NCBI GenBank assembly: GCA_963678675.1
Contig: OY783199.1
Coordinates: forward strand, 4,595,501-4,659,500
Source: Xiphydria camelus
Taxonomy: Eukaryota; Arthropoda; Insecta; Hymenoptera; Xiphydriidae
DNA: 64,000 bases
Direction of reading: 5' to 3'
Part shown: piece by piece, positions 12,720 through 25,660 of the stretch
How positions within the stretch are numbered: the first letter of the stretch is position 1
How the letters are laid out: the number at the start of each line of letters is the position of its first letter
Notes under the pieces: generated by a model
Databases searched by the model: none
Seen by the model: the letters and a program-made list of their open reading frames with translations, nothing else
Told to the model about the DNA's origin: nothing
Position numbers and translations under genes: made by a program

Positions 12720-13785
12720 AGTTGGCCCTTGATTATTGTGTCAGGTAATGGTACCTAAGAGTTATCAAAAACTGTCTCGCGCATCACCCTACGCGCTCTT
12801 CGGACAGCTGTAATAAACTATATTCCGCGCGGGAGAAAAGATACGGTCGAATCAATTACACACATAATGAATAAGTCCTCAAACTTAATTATAGGTTAGC
12901 AGAGCCATAAATTACACATCCAATGACAATGATTACGGCTTTCTCGACCATATTTATAGCCTTGTTGGCTATAATTTATATTTGAAGACTCAATTCACTC
13001 CTGTATATACTCGTGCTTTTCTGTAGATGCACTGCCGGACCAGTGTTTACTATTAAAAAACTGTTCGTGCCGGCAGAATTAATAGATTAATAATTACTCC
13101 TCAGTATAATCGCTTCCTCTGCTATATTCGAGAATTTTAATCACATTACCTTACACGTAAATCGTGTCGTTAGACGCAGGCAGCGACGGCGGATTATCAC
13201 TGAATAATGACAGCAAAATCGATCGATTAGCGTGTCGCGATACCGGGCGATAAAAGTGTCGCAGGCGGCGTTAAATTTCCATTGACTCGCGAAGAAGTTG
13301 TACGTCTTTCACCGGCGCGTTATAAACCAGACTTAAAATATTATCCCACATTTCGCGTAATTAACGCACCCGTGGCCTTATGGCACTACGTTACCCGTAT
13401 CGCTTTTCTATTTACATTGTTTCTCGTGCGCTACCATCGCGTAACCGTAATTGAGCGCGGCAATGATATCTGTCGTAAATGAACGCTTTGCTCACTCGCC
13501 AATTATATCAGGTACAGTGAGGATACGCAGTACTTAAGCTTCGCTTATCTTCGTCGTAAACCGATTACCGCTTGGCGCGAGTAAAAATAGCGTAGAGTGC
13601 GTATACTTTTGGTCGTGTGTAATGGCGCGTACGGAGCCTCAAGCCTTGATAATAAAAACGCGTCGGACGGCGCGTGTATCGTACCTGAGAAACGAGGTCG
13701 AGAAAAGCGTCCGTTCGAAGAAACTAATCGGACGATTATATACGGTCTAGATTGTCTGTAATAATTATATCCGAGCTGCTGCATC
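12720..13785. other. Unique sequence with an imperfect hairpin
   Basis: An imperfect fold-back lies at about 12871-12989 (AAACTTAATTATAG against CTATAATTTATATTT). The rest is moderately GC-rich. No gene recognised. Confidence 0.4.
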
Positions 13786-13787
13786 TA

Positions 13788-14250
13788 CATTGAAAGAAAA
13801 GTGGGTGATAAAATCAATCATAATCGTTAGGTTGAATTTTCTTGACTGCTACACTGTAAAAAATTGTATTTTTTAATATACTTTTATATAAAGCTTTTTT
13901 TCCAATACATGATATGAAAATTAACATACTCGGTAATTATGAAGATTAATATATTTTGTTGTGAAATTGCCCTTATCAATTTCATAACGGGGGATATTAA
14001 TTTTTAGAATAACGTATCGGCTAAAGGTTTTATATACAATTGTATTAAACTTAATATAAATTTTTCTTACAATATAGTACCATATTTATGATCAAAAAAA
14101 TGATGAATGCAGTCGAAATAACTTTTATTGCGTGGTTATAGTAACAACGAGGTTGCAGTTTATGATAACTATGCACTATAATTGAATCACAAAACACAAA
14201 AGTAGATCAATAATAATACTACGGTAGCATTAATTATATAAAAAAAGGTC
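13788..14250. mobile_element. Family O element, partial, carrying a nested K element
   Basis: It starts CATTGAAAGAAAAGTGGGTG after a TA. The outer sequence matches the inverted right half of the element at 37690-38303: AAAGTGGGTG, TTGAATTTTCTTG, AGTACCATATTTATGAT, GAAATAACTTTTATTGCGTG. It is interrupted at 13852 by a K element. The distal terminus is not visible and the right boundary is approximate. Confidence 0.6.
13852..14074. mobile_element. Family K MITE nested in family O
   Basis: It starts CACTGTAAAAAATTGTATTT and ends near AATTTTTCTTACAATA, with TA before the left end. The internal words TATATAAAGCTTTTTT and AATTATGAAGATTAATATATT recur in the K copy at 37829-38026. Confidence 0.6.
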
Positions 14251-14254
14251 GGCG

Positions 14255-15104
<850 letters not shown>

Positions 15105-15411
15105 CCAACGGAATGGCTCTAAATTCGGTAATAATGAAACTCACTGATGTGTATGATTGAAAACGTGGGGACGCGGCAGAATAGCTAAACGAGCGAGAGC
15201 GGCGGAGGGCGAAAGAATGAGGATGAATCGGGGACGACGTGGAGCGTCGTAACGCTGGGAGGTACGCCATTACGCGCTATAATGCGTACATATCCGGGCG
15301 GCACGACCCCGGCGCAATTAAATTAAACGTATCGAAGAGTTTGTTGTTTATTCGTTGCCAATTATTTGGCTTTATTCCAAATTTGCTTCATCCCTTCATC
15401 TCGTTCTTCTA

Positions 15412-15673
15412 CATTGAGAAAAATAATTAGGTTAAAATGACAAAACGCATTTAGTTGAACGCATCTATTCTAACCAAAATACTGATAAGTTGTGAACCAG
15501 GTATTTAGTTATTCTAACCAAATGTTTAGTTATTCCTATTAAACGTTCAGTTATTCTAAACAAAAATTGGTCAGTTTAGCCAAACATACAGATAGGAGAT
15601 CCATATTTCACCAAACGGTTTAGTCAGTACGTCCAGGATTTTGATTAAATTAACTAAATTATTTTTCTCAGTG
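15412..15673. mobile_element. Family A MITE (complete)
   Basis: It starts CATTGAGAAAAATAATTAGG and ends AAATTATTTTTCTCAGTG. The interior repeats TTCTAACCAAAATACT and TTAGTTATTC and contains the family hallmark GGAGATCCATATTTCACCAA. It is preceded by TA and followed by TG, where the next element begins directly. Confidence 0.8.
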
Positions 15674-15675
15674 TG

Positions 15676-15880
15676 CACTAAAAGAAATAAATGTGGTTGT
15701 GACAATATTTTAGACTCAATTGCTCAAGTTTGGTAATTAGCACCAGTTTTCATAGTTGTAACTATTTTTAGTTACCGGTACGAGAAAATTGTTGCGATAA
15801 CTATGTAAAACTGGTGCTGATTACAAAACTGGAGCAGTTCAGTCTGAAATATTTGTTACAACTACTATTTTTTCTCGGTG
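15676..15880. mobile_element. CACTGAGA-type hairpin MITE adjoining family A
   Basis: It starts CACTAAAAGAAATAAATG, ends TATTTTTTCTCGGTG and has TG on both sides (15674-15675, 15881-15882). The interior folds around GTTACCGGTACGAGAAAATTG, with matching CACCAGTTTTCATAG and CTATGTAAAACTGGTG arms. Non-coding. Confidence 0.75.
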
Positions 15881-15882
15881 TG

Positions 15883-16690
15883 CAGTCGTCAGTCGAGAGC
15901 GCGTCGAGTAATTATATACGCTGTTCGCCCACGCGATGATAATAATAATCATTGCGAAGAGGCCCTAATCCGCGCACGACTGTAATGACGACCGAAAGCG
16001 CGTGCACGGTTAACTAGGCCACGCATAGCGGCGGTAGAATGTGCAGCTATAGGTGCACTCGAGATTTTTATCCGTGAATGGAGACAGCGCGCTGATCACA
16101 CGAGACAACGGAGACACGAATGGCCATCGTTGCAATAATGGATCGGTATGTTTTGATCGATGTGCACGGATTACGCGTAATCCCCGTATAAATAGATATA
16201 TTGGTGCGTTGTTGGCTCTCGGGACGGGACATTGCATACCGGATGTCACGGGAGTGATCTATCATTCTTCTACTGGCCGTGCTGGTCCTCCTTCCCGCCC
16301 TCTCTCGATATCGCGTACTCGCGTCTCTTTTCATTGTTTCGGATTCTTTGAAGCGAAATATTTCATATCAACGAGAAGATATTTATGGGACATTCATCTC
16401 GTTACTGTTAGACGTGACTGTGTTTAGAGTATACGGAGAAAAAAAACTGTACGAATTATAATTTAACTAGCATTAAGTACAATTCCACGCCCAGAAAGCT
16501 TTACAGAATTACACAGTAATTCGATATTTTTCCTGGAGAACCGATAAAAATTCCTGTGCAAATAAATAAATATCTATCTGTAAAGTTGCAAACAGTAAAT
16601 AGAAATATGCCCTCTGTACAAATTCTTGAAAATGAGCTCGAGTCTTAATGCTACTGGATGAAGCAATAAAAATTGCTGGCTTCTCTTTTT
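15883..16690. other. Unique sequence, no gene seen
   Basis: Moderately GC-rich. It has paired short open frames on both strands between 16010 and 16430. No domain recognised. Confidence 0.4.
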
Positions 16691-16693
16691 CCG

Positions 16694-16926
16694 CCCAGGT
16701 GGAAAAGTTCTGTATATTTTGTATATAATCTATACCTATGTGGTTTTGGTCACATATAGATTATACATGATTTCTATATTAACCATGTAAGGAGTAAAAT
16801 ATGGATTATACAAATATCCAAAAATCTGTATATAATCCTCACGTGATTAATCTAGAAATCATATATAATCCATATGAACAAGACTACACATAGATTATAC
16901 ACAATATATAAAATCTTTCCGCCTGG
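16694..16926. mobile_element. Family B MITE
   Basis: The left end CCCAGGTGGAAAAGTTCTG and right end AAAATCTTTCCGCCTGG are family B termini. The interior is built from ATATAATC, TATGTGG and CCATAT words, often in inverted pairs. There is no coding capacity. Confidence 0.8.
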
Positions 16927-16927
16927 G

Positions 16928-18330
16928 CGTGTACTGTTTAGGATCTCGACAAATACTCAATCGCTCGATTCTTTTCTTCTCCGTCACATTTGACGTAATC
17001 GCACGCGAATATCGATGCGCCAAATATAAAAGAACAGAAACCTCCCCAGCCTCCCTCTTTTCGTGACTCTCGACGTGTCCCGAGCGATCCGTCACACGCG
17101 AGACACACTACCGCGCGCGCGATCCTCCGCCCGTTCACTCGCTCAGTCGTGCCCCAACACCGTCACCACCACCACACCATCGAAAAGAGAACCTCTTTTC
17201 GACGCAACAATGAAAGGACCACCACCACCACCCAGTCGGACGTTGCACGCATCACCGCGCTCTTTAAAACGACCTGTTTTTTTACATCGCCGATGAATGG
17301 ATGATCCGAGCCGGGAGAACGGCGAAGGGACGAATTGGAGGGGGGATACCGGAGCGAAGGGGATGCGTCGACGATGGGGCGCGCACTGCCACCGTCGTCT
17401 TTCCTCTCTCTCTCCCGAGCGCCGTTGCACCGCGACGCGTTCATTGTGTCACTTCTTCATTCATCCCTGATTTTGCGGTCGGCTTGCGTAGCGAATACAG
17501 CCATAGAAAAAGGTGTGCGCGTCCCGCGTGGTTTCTCCGTTCCGCGTCTTTCGCGCGCGTCGCCCCTCGCACCCTGCTTCATCCCCCTCGCGGCCTACAG
17601 AAGAGCAAAGACGCCAAAGAGGAGAGCGCCGCGCTCTTTATTTGTATTCGACGTGCGATAAAATTGCGTTTATTTTATGGACGCGATGACACGGCCGTTA
17701 AAATGATTGCGATAATATCGCGGCTGTTACCCGTCCTCCGTGAAAACGACGCTCGGCGATAGCCGCGTGGCGTCGCCGGTAAATCGGAGTCACTATTTCC
17801 GGCATCGTAAAGTGCCGCGCAACGTCGGCGTTCCGAGGAATACGAGAGGGAGGTTCGATCGACGGTCGTGCCGCTCGGCTACCAAACGGGCGCCGCCGAT
17901 CGCGTTGGGCTTCTTACGCAACGCTCTCGGACTTGGCGTATTAACGAATCAAGGTCCGCTCGCGAGTCGATCGCGAGAGTGGGTAGAGCCGAAGAGAGAG
18001 AGAGAGAGAGACAGCCGCGTCTTAATTAGGGCCGTTACGACGCAATTCCGCCTCGGGGGAGCTTTGATTTCCTCCTCCAGAACCTAGATCGATTCGTTGC
18101 CAGATGGTGACTCGAGAGAATCGCTGCGATCGATGTCGTACGCGACATTTCCTTTTCGAAACTGTGCGGCACGAACTGGTCCGGTTAGCGTTTGTCTGGT
18201 ACCGTGACTTTCTACTCGGTTTTCCTTCGGTGAAAGTTTCGTTTACTCGACGCGTCAACCCTTATGTCGCTCTACCCGAGTATATCATTTTCACGTCCCC
18301 GAATGGTCGGTATAAGGGTTAAATTCGCAG
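16928..18330. other. CpG-rich matrix with CACC/GGTGG tracts
   Basis: Contains CCACCACCAC-type simple sequence at 17161-17230 and a short GA tract near 17990-18010. Many overlapping short open frames. No gene recognised. Confidence 0.45.
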
Positions 18331-18331
18331 G

Positions 18332-18900
18332 CTCATAGTGCGCCCCTATTCCCCTTTACGTTCCTATTTTTTTAAGTCCCCTTTTCACCCTAAAACTCGT
18401 GACTTTCCCCTTTTCACCTATAGTTCGATATTTCCCCCCTAAAACTACTTATTATTCAGCTTCTCAGTTGAATTTGTCTTTTCATCGTTTCAGATTACGT
18501 GAAATGGGTCAAAATGATTAATTTTTTTTGCTGGAATAACACAACTTCTACTTTATTTACGTGCATCAATATTACGTTTCAAATATAACAATCTGGTTGA
18601 ATTAATGTTTCTTATAAGAAACTCGATTCGACAAATGGTCTCTTCCTTAAATCAGATTGTGATATTCAGATTTAGGTTACATAAATAATATAACATAAGA
18701 CATACATTTTTAAGTTACAAAAAATCCTTCATTCACTTAATAAATATCGGTGTTTCATTGTATATCTTAAAAATTGTTATTTTTTAAAACCATTACACGT
18801 TTCTAATTTCTGGAAGGTTCTTTTGATCAAGATTGTCCCCTTTTTTTACCAAAATTTCCCTTATCTCCCCTAAAATGTAATAAATAGGGGTTTCGAAGCC
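18332..18900. repeat. AT-rich island bounded by CCCCT-rich borders
   Basis: The left border repeats CCCCTTTTCACC and CCCCTAAAA, and the right border has CCCCTTTTTT, TCCCCTAAAATG and AATAGGGG. The core is AT-rich, unlike the GC-rich flanks, which suggests an old element. Neither terminal repeats nor a target duplication is clear. Confidence 0.35.
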
Positions 18901-20340
18901 TGAATTCGTAATTCCGCAGCAATATTTTGAGAAATAAAATAGCTCTTCCCCGATCTCTCGCGAAAACGTGCTACGCTCAACCATGGATTTAATCCAGCCG
19001 GAATTCGGGGCGAACCCCAACCCTCCTCGATCGCCCGCGATCTGGAGGGCCTCCCGTGTTTGTTGTCGCGAGCATCGAATCGTCCGTCGAGTGGATTTCG
19101 GGTTAGCCGAGAAAACAAACTGAATCTGGCTCGAATAATAAAGGGGATGAGGCGTCGAGGGAGGGAGGGAGGGGTTTCGAGAGCCGGCACCGGAATCGGG
19201 GGGACGGAGAACACGCCGGGGCCCCGTGATTGGGACTATTGAGCGACTCTCGAAGAGCGATGAAAGAGGAGGCCAGGACCGTGACGATAGCGCGGGGGTC
19301 ACGGGGATGGGATGAAAGGTTGTAGATAGCCAGGAATTCATGGGGACGCATTCCGTGCATGGGTTCGGGGAAGTACCACACCGCGTACAGTTCGATCGTG
19401 CGTGCCGCAACCTCGCATCAGTCGGGAGGAAATGCCTCTCGCTTCTCTCTTCTTTCTCACGGTGAATCCCTTCGTTTTATCGTCATCGCTGCGCTCGAAA
19501 ACTTTCCTCCGTGTTATCTTTCGTCACGACCTTCGAGTCCTTCGACGTGTCGTCGCACGGGTACTCCGACTCGGCTCCCTCGCGACCGCGTCCTCCGCGG
19601 CGGTACATCCCACCTAAGCCGGGACAAGCAGTCGAAGCCCTTTCTCTCTGGCGGTGGTACGAGCGCGAGAGGGGGTGTCCCTTCTTCCGGAATCGTTCCG
19701 AATTCGTGGTTGGTCTTCCATCCGAATTCTCACTTACACTCTTGGCCCCCATTCAGCGCACTCGACCCTCCCTTTCGCTCATCTCGCTCTTTCTCCTTCT
19801 CCCTCTCACCCTCGTTCCCAGTTCTCTCGGCGTTCCGCGCGATAAGAATGAAATGCCGGCGCACAATGAAGGTGTCGTTGCAGGAAATTATACAGCAGTT
19901 AGAGGAGCGTCTCGCTCTGAGCAATTGTCTCTTAGCTGGCATTGTCTCGGTCTCTCCCCGGGGCCTAACCAACCGCTTGTCTGACACAGCGGCGCACAAT
20001 GAGAGAGATCTAATCGCGGGTAAAGTACTTAATATCTTAAAGTCGGTCGAGCGGGAGAGGGTTGTACTTGCTGCTATCCTACGTGGGTACTACAACTGCT
20101 CAAGCATGGCAGTCGGGGGCGCCGGTTGCGCGAGGGGGTGGCGGTGGGATCGCGCGATATCTGATGAAGAGAGGCGCCTTAGGTGACAGCTACTCCGGGA
20201 ACGGGGCTTTGAAGGAGCTGTTCCAGTTTACGGGATCGTCTCGGTACGCAAGTGGGTGGCCGCGGTGAGAATAGTACGGGGTTGTGGCTTGGATCGCGGT
20301 GGATCGACGCGACGCGTTTTAATTTCACGTGAAAACGGGA
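18901..20340. other. CpG-rich matrix, no gene seen
   Basis: Holds the longest GC-rich open frame of the window (19359-20186 plus, 275 codons), overlapped by other frames on both strands. Its translation is low-complexity Ser/Arg/Pro with no family resemblance. Confidence 0.45.
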
Positions 20341-20394
20341 AATGATGAGTGTCGAAATTGTTTTATGCTTTATTCGCGAATATCTCGCTATCCG

Positions 20395-20525
20395 GGAGCT
20401 TCTGACGAAATTGTGTAGAATACTTTTTTAAAGATCTCTTTTTGGTATACAAGAAATATCTATACGATTGTGGGTAAAAAGTTCACAGATATCGAGATAA
20501 TCTTAATTCAAGTGGATGCTGCAAC
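20395..20525. repeat. Family J fragment
   Basis: Contains AAAAGTTCACAGATATCGAG, ATAATCTTAATTCAAGTGGA and TGCTGC. The same order of words recurs at 48080-48222 and 49810-49920, marking a dispersed family with a GATAATCGCAATTGAA-like end. Confidence 0.55.
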
Positions 20526-21247
20526 TCAAATAGACTTGCACGATTGTTACGTTTATTTTGCTGCATGAATTTTGAAAAATAATTGTTCTTTAAAATTGGT
20601 TAAATCTACATTATGATGTGGTTCGGATTAATTGCTGTATTTATTGTAGCGACATATCAACGACAAATTATGCATATATTGAACAAAATATGTTTAGTAT
20701 TTTATTTGTATTAGTTTGTAATCATTGAAAGATACAAATATATATATATATATACTCACTTACCTTTAACCGTAGCTAATACTTTAACCTAAGTTAATAC
20801 TATCTAAAGTTGCTGCACAATTTACCTACATTTGTCAATCTGGATATATAATTACCGAAAGAAATCGAAGCAAAAAATCAGCAAACTCTTTCGCTTCCTT
20901 TAGAAGTAAAAATAAAGTGCTCGCCAAGGCTTGCTTGCTCGCTCAGTTGGTCGGTCGGTCGGTTGGTCGGTCGGTCGGCGCATCTGCCGTAAACGAACCC
21001 TTTGTCTCTACTCGCCGAGTCATTAGGGATAACCCGTGGTCGGCCATCCGCGGGTTTAACTATCGCTGGCTAACTGAAAGTAATAAAAGCGAAATAGCAA
21101 CGGCCGGCACGAAACACCTATACTAGGTATATGTACGGTACGCGTGAGTCTTGCGTCCGACTTTTCGTAGCTGCTTATTCTCTTCTTCTTGATTGTAATG
21201 CAATTACGAGTCTTGAGATATTTGCATGCAATCCTACTTTTATATAT
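20526..21247. other. Unique sequence with simple repeats
   Basis: AT-rich with a short (TA)n run near 20740, followed by a (TCGG)n tract at 20947-20980. No gene recognised. Confidence 0.4.
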
Positions 21248-21248
21248 C

Positions 21249-21624
21249 CAGGCGGAAAATTTCTATATACACTGAGAAAAATAACTGAGTTAAAATCATA
21301 AAATATAAATCGTTAAATAAATTTCGTTATTCTAATCAAAATACTAGTATATTAATCCAAATATCTAGTTATTCTTACTACACGTCTTGTTATTCGAACC
21401 AGAACATGATCAATTTAACTGAACACACACAGATAGAGAGAAGTTTTCTTAGTGTAATTTGTATATAGTGGATTTGGTCGTATAAACCATACATGAATCA
21501 TACAAAAATTCTAATAATTCAAATAATCCTTATATATAGTTTATATGGAAATCATATATAACCCATATATAGGACCAAATCCTCGTGTGAAATATATACA
21601 AACTATGTAGAATTTTTCCGCCTA
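21249..21624. mobile_element. Family B MITE, interrupted by a family A MITE
   Basis: The left end CCAGGCGGAAAATTTCTATA and right end TAGAATTTTTCCGCCTAGG are family B termini. The TA-rich interior is split by a family A copy at 21270-21454. This is the reverse of the nesting at 663-1058. Confidence 0.75.
21270..21454. mobile_element. Family A MITE nested in family B (shortened)
   Basis: It starts CACTGAGAAAAATAACTGAG, ends AAGTTTTCTTAGTG and is flanked by TA on both sides. It is shorter than other A copies, so it has an internal deletion. The words ATTCTAATCAAAATACTAGT and ACCAGAACATGATCAATTTA mark the family. Confidence 0.75.
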
Positions 21625-21629
21625 GGATA

Positions 21630-22292
21630 GATACAGAGAAAAATAATTCGGGATCAAACTATACTCAAGATGCTATGAAATTTCGAATTAGAAACAAGAT
21701 TCAATCTTACAACTATTTTTAAATGGACCAAAGAGATGAAGAAACACCTTGAACCTCTCACGATATATTCTCGTATCCGTTCCCATCCCATTTATGGTGA
21801 CCAGCATCTCACGTTCAGAAATTCCTCTCCCTTCCTCAAAAGACGAACCCCTCCAAACGCGTCATCCTACAACAGTCTGAGAACGTCTCGCGCCGAGAAG
21901 TACGAGGTCGTTTCTCGGGCGAATAACTATTTGTACGTAGCGTCGTGCCTAACGCCATAACCATAACGATACCGAGCGAAAGAGCGCGGCCTCCTCCGCT
22001 CACGCGTTCGGCAATATGTATGTAAAGAAGCACTGCAGAAAGGAGAGAGGGAGAGAGAGAGAGAAGATTGCCTATAAGTATATACGAAAGAGCGAGAGAC
22101 GACGAAGGGTGCGCGTTCGCTCGTCGCGTATGCAAAGTTCGGCCGGTTTGGCTTCACTCTTCACCCGCCACCATTTGCAATTCAACGCGATTTCGGCTCT
22201 TCGCAATATACGCGGTGTATCGGTGGCCACGCGTACTTACGCATACGCGCAGCATCCGCAGCGGCTCCACGTTTGTCGGGGGTTGATTCAGG

Positions 22293-22296
<4 letters not shown>
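21630..22296. other. Unique sequence, no gene seen
   Basis: Contains a GAGAGAGA-rich stretch near 22043-22065. The open frames on both strands are short and unrecognised. Confidence 0.4.

Positions 22297-22332
<36 letters not shown>
22297..22332. repeat. (AG)n microsatellite
   Basis: A 36-bp uninterrupted AG tract. Confidence 0.97.
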
Positions 22333-22335
<3 letters not shown>

Positions 22336-23788
22336 GAGAGAAACACCACATAATGAATAATAATCGCGAGTAATACGCGCTCGCAACCCCGCAAGGAGGA
22401 TCCTCTCCCCTCCCTCCGTTCTATTATGTGTCAAATATCGGGGCTGGACCACTTTATAATTTCTTCCTTTTTTAATATACCTATCCTCCCGCCGGATCTG
22501 CCCTTGGACCGAGGGGCGCGAGTGCGAGGGGGGGGGGAGTAAGACGCGACCGTCGCGAAGATATGAAATTGAAGCTTAAATATTCTATGGAGTGCCGACG
22601 GGGTGGATGGGAGGCCGGGACACGGGGTCGGCGGCGGGTTGATACAGTTATAAAGCATCGTTATGACGCCGACTTTATATTGCCATCTTGCGGTGATTCC
22701 CTCTTATAATGCAATCTTAACTTTATTAACGGCCGCGCGGGGTACACCGCCATCACCACCGTCGCGGCTTTTCTCTCCCGTTTCTTTTTTCCTGCGCCGT
22801 AAAGTCGTTTCGAGAGAGAGAGAGACTGAGAGAGGGCGGAGGATCGAGACCAACCCCTCCGATCGTACGGAGAGCGAGGAGCCGTACGGAAGTTCGATGG
22901 ATCGATCTCTTCTCCCTCCTCTTGCCGTCGTCTCGTCCGCGAAACTTCTTCTCTTCTTTTTCGCGAAAGTCGAGTCTCGCTCCACGGAGGGTGGCGGGAG
23001 GCCGTGCCGAGACGCGCGGAAGAGGAACGCAGAGGAGGGTGCTCTCTTTAGGAATTCATTGGGTTTGTTTACACAGATGCCGCCGAGTAATTTCTTTATT
23101 TCCCTCTCGTGGGAGAGTGCGAGCGAACGAACGCGTCCCTCCCCTCCCCCTTGTCTTCTCCCTTCGCGCGGGTTTTTCTCGCGCTGCCATTTGTTTTTAT
23201 CAGCCGGTCCCACGAGATAGGCCGCGCAGTCGAGGGGGTGTCGTGTGCACGACGCGGCGGCGTCGTCTTCCAGCCGCGGTAGACGCGGCGGTCTACCTCC
23301 ATCCCGAAGGCGCGACATCCTCGGGGGATGAGAAATGGGGAGCGAGAGAAAGAGAGAAAGGGGGAGTAGGTTGTCGCGGGGCGCCATCAGGCCGCAGGAG
23401 TGCCAAGAAGATGGCACACGCGTCACACGTCACGCATACCATTATTACGTTATTTTCCACCCGCTCCCTCGCGACGTGCATTTATTATTTAGATTTTGCT
23501 CCCCGCGCCCTCGACGCTCTCCTCGCTCGGCTTTTCCGCGGTGAACGCGCGTGCCGTTATTACTTCTGCTTCGGCTGGTATCGGTGTGCGTTCGGGGCGA
23601 CGCGTCCTGGACCATTTTTATCTAACGCGAGATGAGATTACGGGGCCATGCGGAAACGGGAATGCGCGAAGATTGTAACGTAGGTAGGTATATCGGACGA
23701 AGTTATAATAGTAATGGTGCCGAGCTGAGGAGGCGAATAATCTGTGGATTCCATTGGTTCTGTATATCAAAAGTGATCGAATCGCGTT
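22333..23788. other. CpG-rich matrix, no gene seen
   Basis: Contains a run of nine G near 22530 and short GA tracts near 22815. Large overlapping open frames occur on both strands (22704-23426 minus, 22922-23635 plus). Their coincidence on opposite strands and low complexity argue against real genes. Confidence 0.45.
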
Positions 23789-23790
23789 AC

Positions 23791-24086
23791 CACACAAAAA
23801 AAATGATTTTGCAATCTTAGCGAAACTAGGTATCGCTAAGAACTTTTAACAGGCATGACAAAAATATTATCTGTGACAGGGAAAGATATGTCCAATAATA
23901 GCAAATATAATTGCAATCACAATGCATTTTTTTCGGTAAAAATATTTGCTATCACACAGCTAATATTTTTACCACTATTAAACATATCTTTTGCTATCAC
24001 GGATAATACTTTTGTCATGATGGCAAAAGGTTCTCAGCGAAAACTAGTTTTGCTAAGATTTCAAGATCATTTTTTTTCCTTGCAGA
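23791..24086. mobile_element. Family H MITE with long terminal inverted repeats
   Basis: About 85 bp at the left (AAAAAATGATTTTGCAATCT, CTTAGCGAAACTAG, AACTTTTAACAGGCATGACA) is matched inversely at the right (TGTCATGATGGCAAAAGGTT, CAGCGAAAACTAG, AAGATTTCAAGATCATTTTT). The inner part is a further palindrome around GCAAATATAATTGC. No coding capacity. Confidence 0.75.
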
Positions 24087-24089
24087 ACG

Positions 24090-24794
24090 TCTAGCGTTCC
24101 TTCAAATCTTTGAAGTACCTCTCAGAAGTATTTGAATTTTGCTTGACCTTAGAATGTCCTAGAAATGTACTTGCTTTTTTTTACAGATTCTTGAAGATTT
24201 TATAATATTTTACGTTCGTTTTACGAAATCACTGAATATTTTAAAGATTGAAGCCTGATGTAGACTGGGCGCATCGATAAGCGAATAGAAACATTATGTT
24301 TGTTCATTTAATAAGTATTCTTGGTGTTTTCATTGCGTGGATCATTTTATTCGCTTATCACGAATCAACATACCTCTCACACATAGCGTAACATTGATCA
24401 TTTCACATCCTTGAAAATCCTGAAAAAAGTCTTGAAAAGTCCTTGAATTGCATTATAAACCTATACTAGACGCCCCGGTTACGGATCTTTGCGTTTGACC
24501 TAATATAACGTGCAATGATTATTCGAGTGGAATTTTTTAACGAGTAAACCAACTGAAATTTAATCGTCCTCCGCCGTCCAACGAGTCCCGAACCGTGCCT
24601 ATAAACCCAGATCCGAGTCACCGGCAAACCGCGACGTAACGAACGACGTACCGGGTGCTGATGCTGATGATAATGAGCGCGCAGGGCCACCCTCCGCGTC
24701 GCGTGAGCATTGTTTCGACGGTGCGGCTTGCGTGCCCGCGCGCTAACCACGTGGTGACTCCCTCTAATTTCGGGGAAGACACGCACATCCGTGG
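24090..24794. other. AT-rich then GC-rich unique flank
   Basis: The first 360 bp are AT-rich with degenerate CTTGAA/CCTTGAAAAT words. The last 320 bp are GC-rich and form the left flank of the foldback element. Confidence 0.4.
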
Positions 24795-24797
24795 TTA

Positions 24798-25660
24798 TAG
24801 TCCAGTAAAATTTCCGTTTAAATCGAAAATTGTGACGTAATGGTGAAAACTTGACAAAAGCTATGTTTTGATGTTATTAACAGAGGGAACATGTTAAAAG
24901 AAGTATCACCCCCCGGCGACGGCTGTAAAAAATTTATTTATTGTTGAAAAATCGGTTCCTTGCTGATATTTTGAAAAATACGTAACTTATTGAAAAATAG
25001 CTTAGACAAAAGTTGTAGATAATGAAATTATCTACAAAAAAGATTATTACATTTTTACTATATCTTTAACCACTAAGAAACTAGGACCTCCAGATGAGTA
25101 GGAATTTTCAAATATTCATAACAAATGCAAAAGTTAAAATTTTTACAATTTTTCTTTCTATAACTTGCCTAGAAAAATGTCATCTTTTTTCCTAGCGAAA
25201 CCGAATTTTTTTTTTCAGTGTTGTTTAACACTAATTGATGTTTAAAGTTGTCAATTTCTCAATTCACATCGAAATGTACAATAAAAAAATTTTTTAATTA
25301 TACCATCGTTTATTTCGGATTCTTTCTGAAAGAAAAGATAGATAGCAATTGAACGTATCTTCCCTGGTTTGTAAGATATGCTCAATTGAAAAGGAGGGAG
25401 ATTTATGCGATGAGCACCACTAGCTTGAGACAGACATATAGTGTCGCACCGTTCTCACTCTCGTCGCCCTGACGTTTGTGTGCGCGCGCTGCTGCAGTTG
25501 TCTGCGAGTGTCAGTGAGACAGAAGGTTGCTCTAAGCGTTTTGGAGTAACTTATGCTCCCTTGCAGGATAGACGAAAATCGGAAGGCCGTTTTCGTAGCA
25601 TCGCGACCATGAATACCTCGCAGAGCTAGTAGCCAAGGCAATATGCATTATCTTATTTCC
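24798..25660 (+). repeat. Foldback left arm, outer terminal zone
   Basis: Mirrors 31603-32465. It contains GGCGACGGCTGT with an adjacent run of C, runs of T, and a short CpG-rich block at about 25440-25625 that stands out from the AT-rich surroundings. A 62-73 codon open frame crosses that block on either strand in both arms, with no recognisable domain. Confidence 0.85.

Noticed and set aside
19359..20186. 275-codon plus-strand open frame
   Set aside because: Low-complexity Ser/Arg/Pro translation with no domain, overlapping frames on both strands, and CpG-rich context where stop codons are rare.
22704..23635. 240-codon minus and 237-codon plus open frames that overlap
   Set aside because: They lie on opposite strands over the same CpG-rich DNA and resemble no family. 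Best explained by composition.
24065..24083. Splice acceptor-like TTTTTTTTCCTTGCAG
   Set aside because: It forms the terminal inverted repeat of the family H element, and no coding sequence or donor follows.
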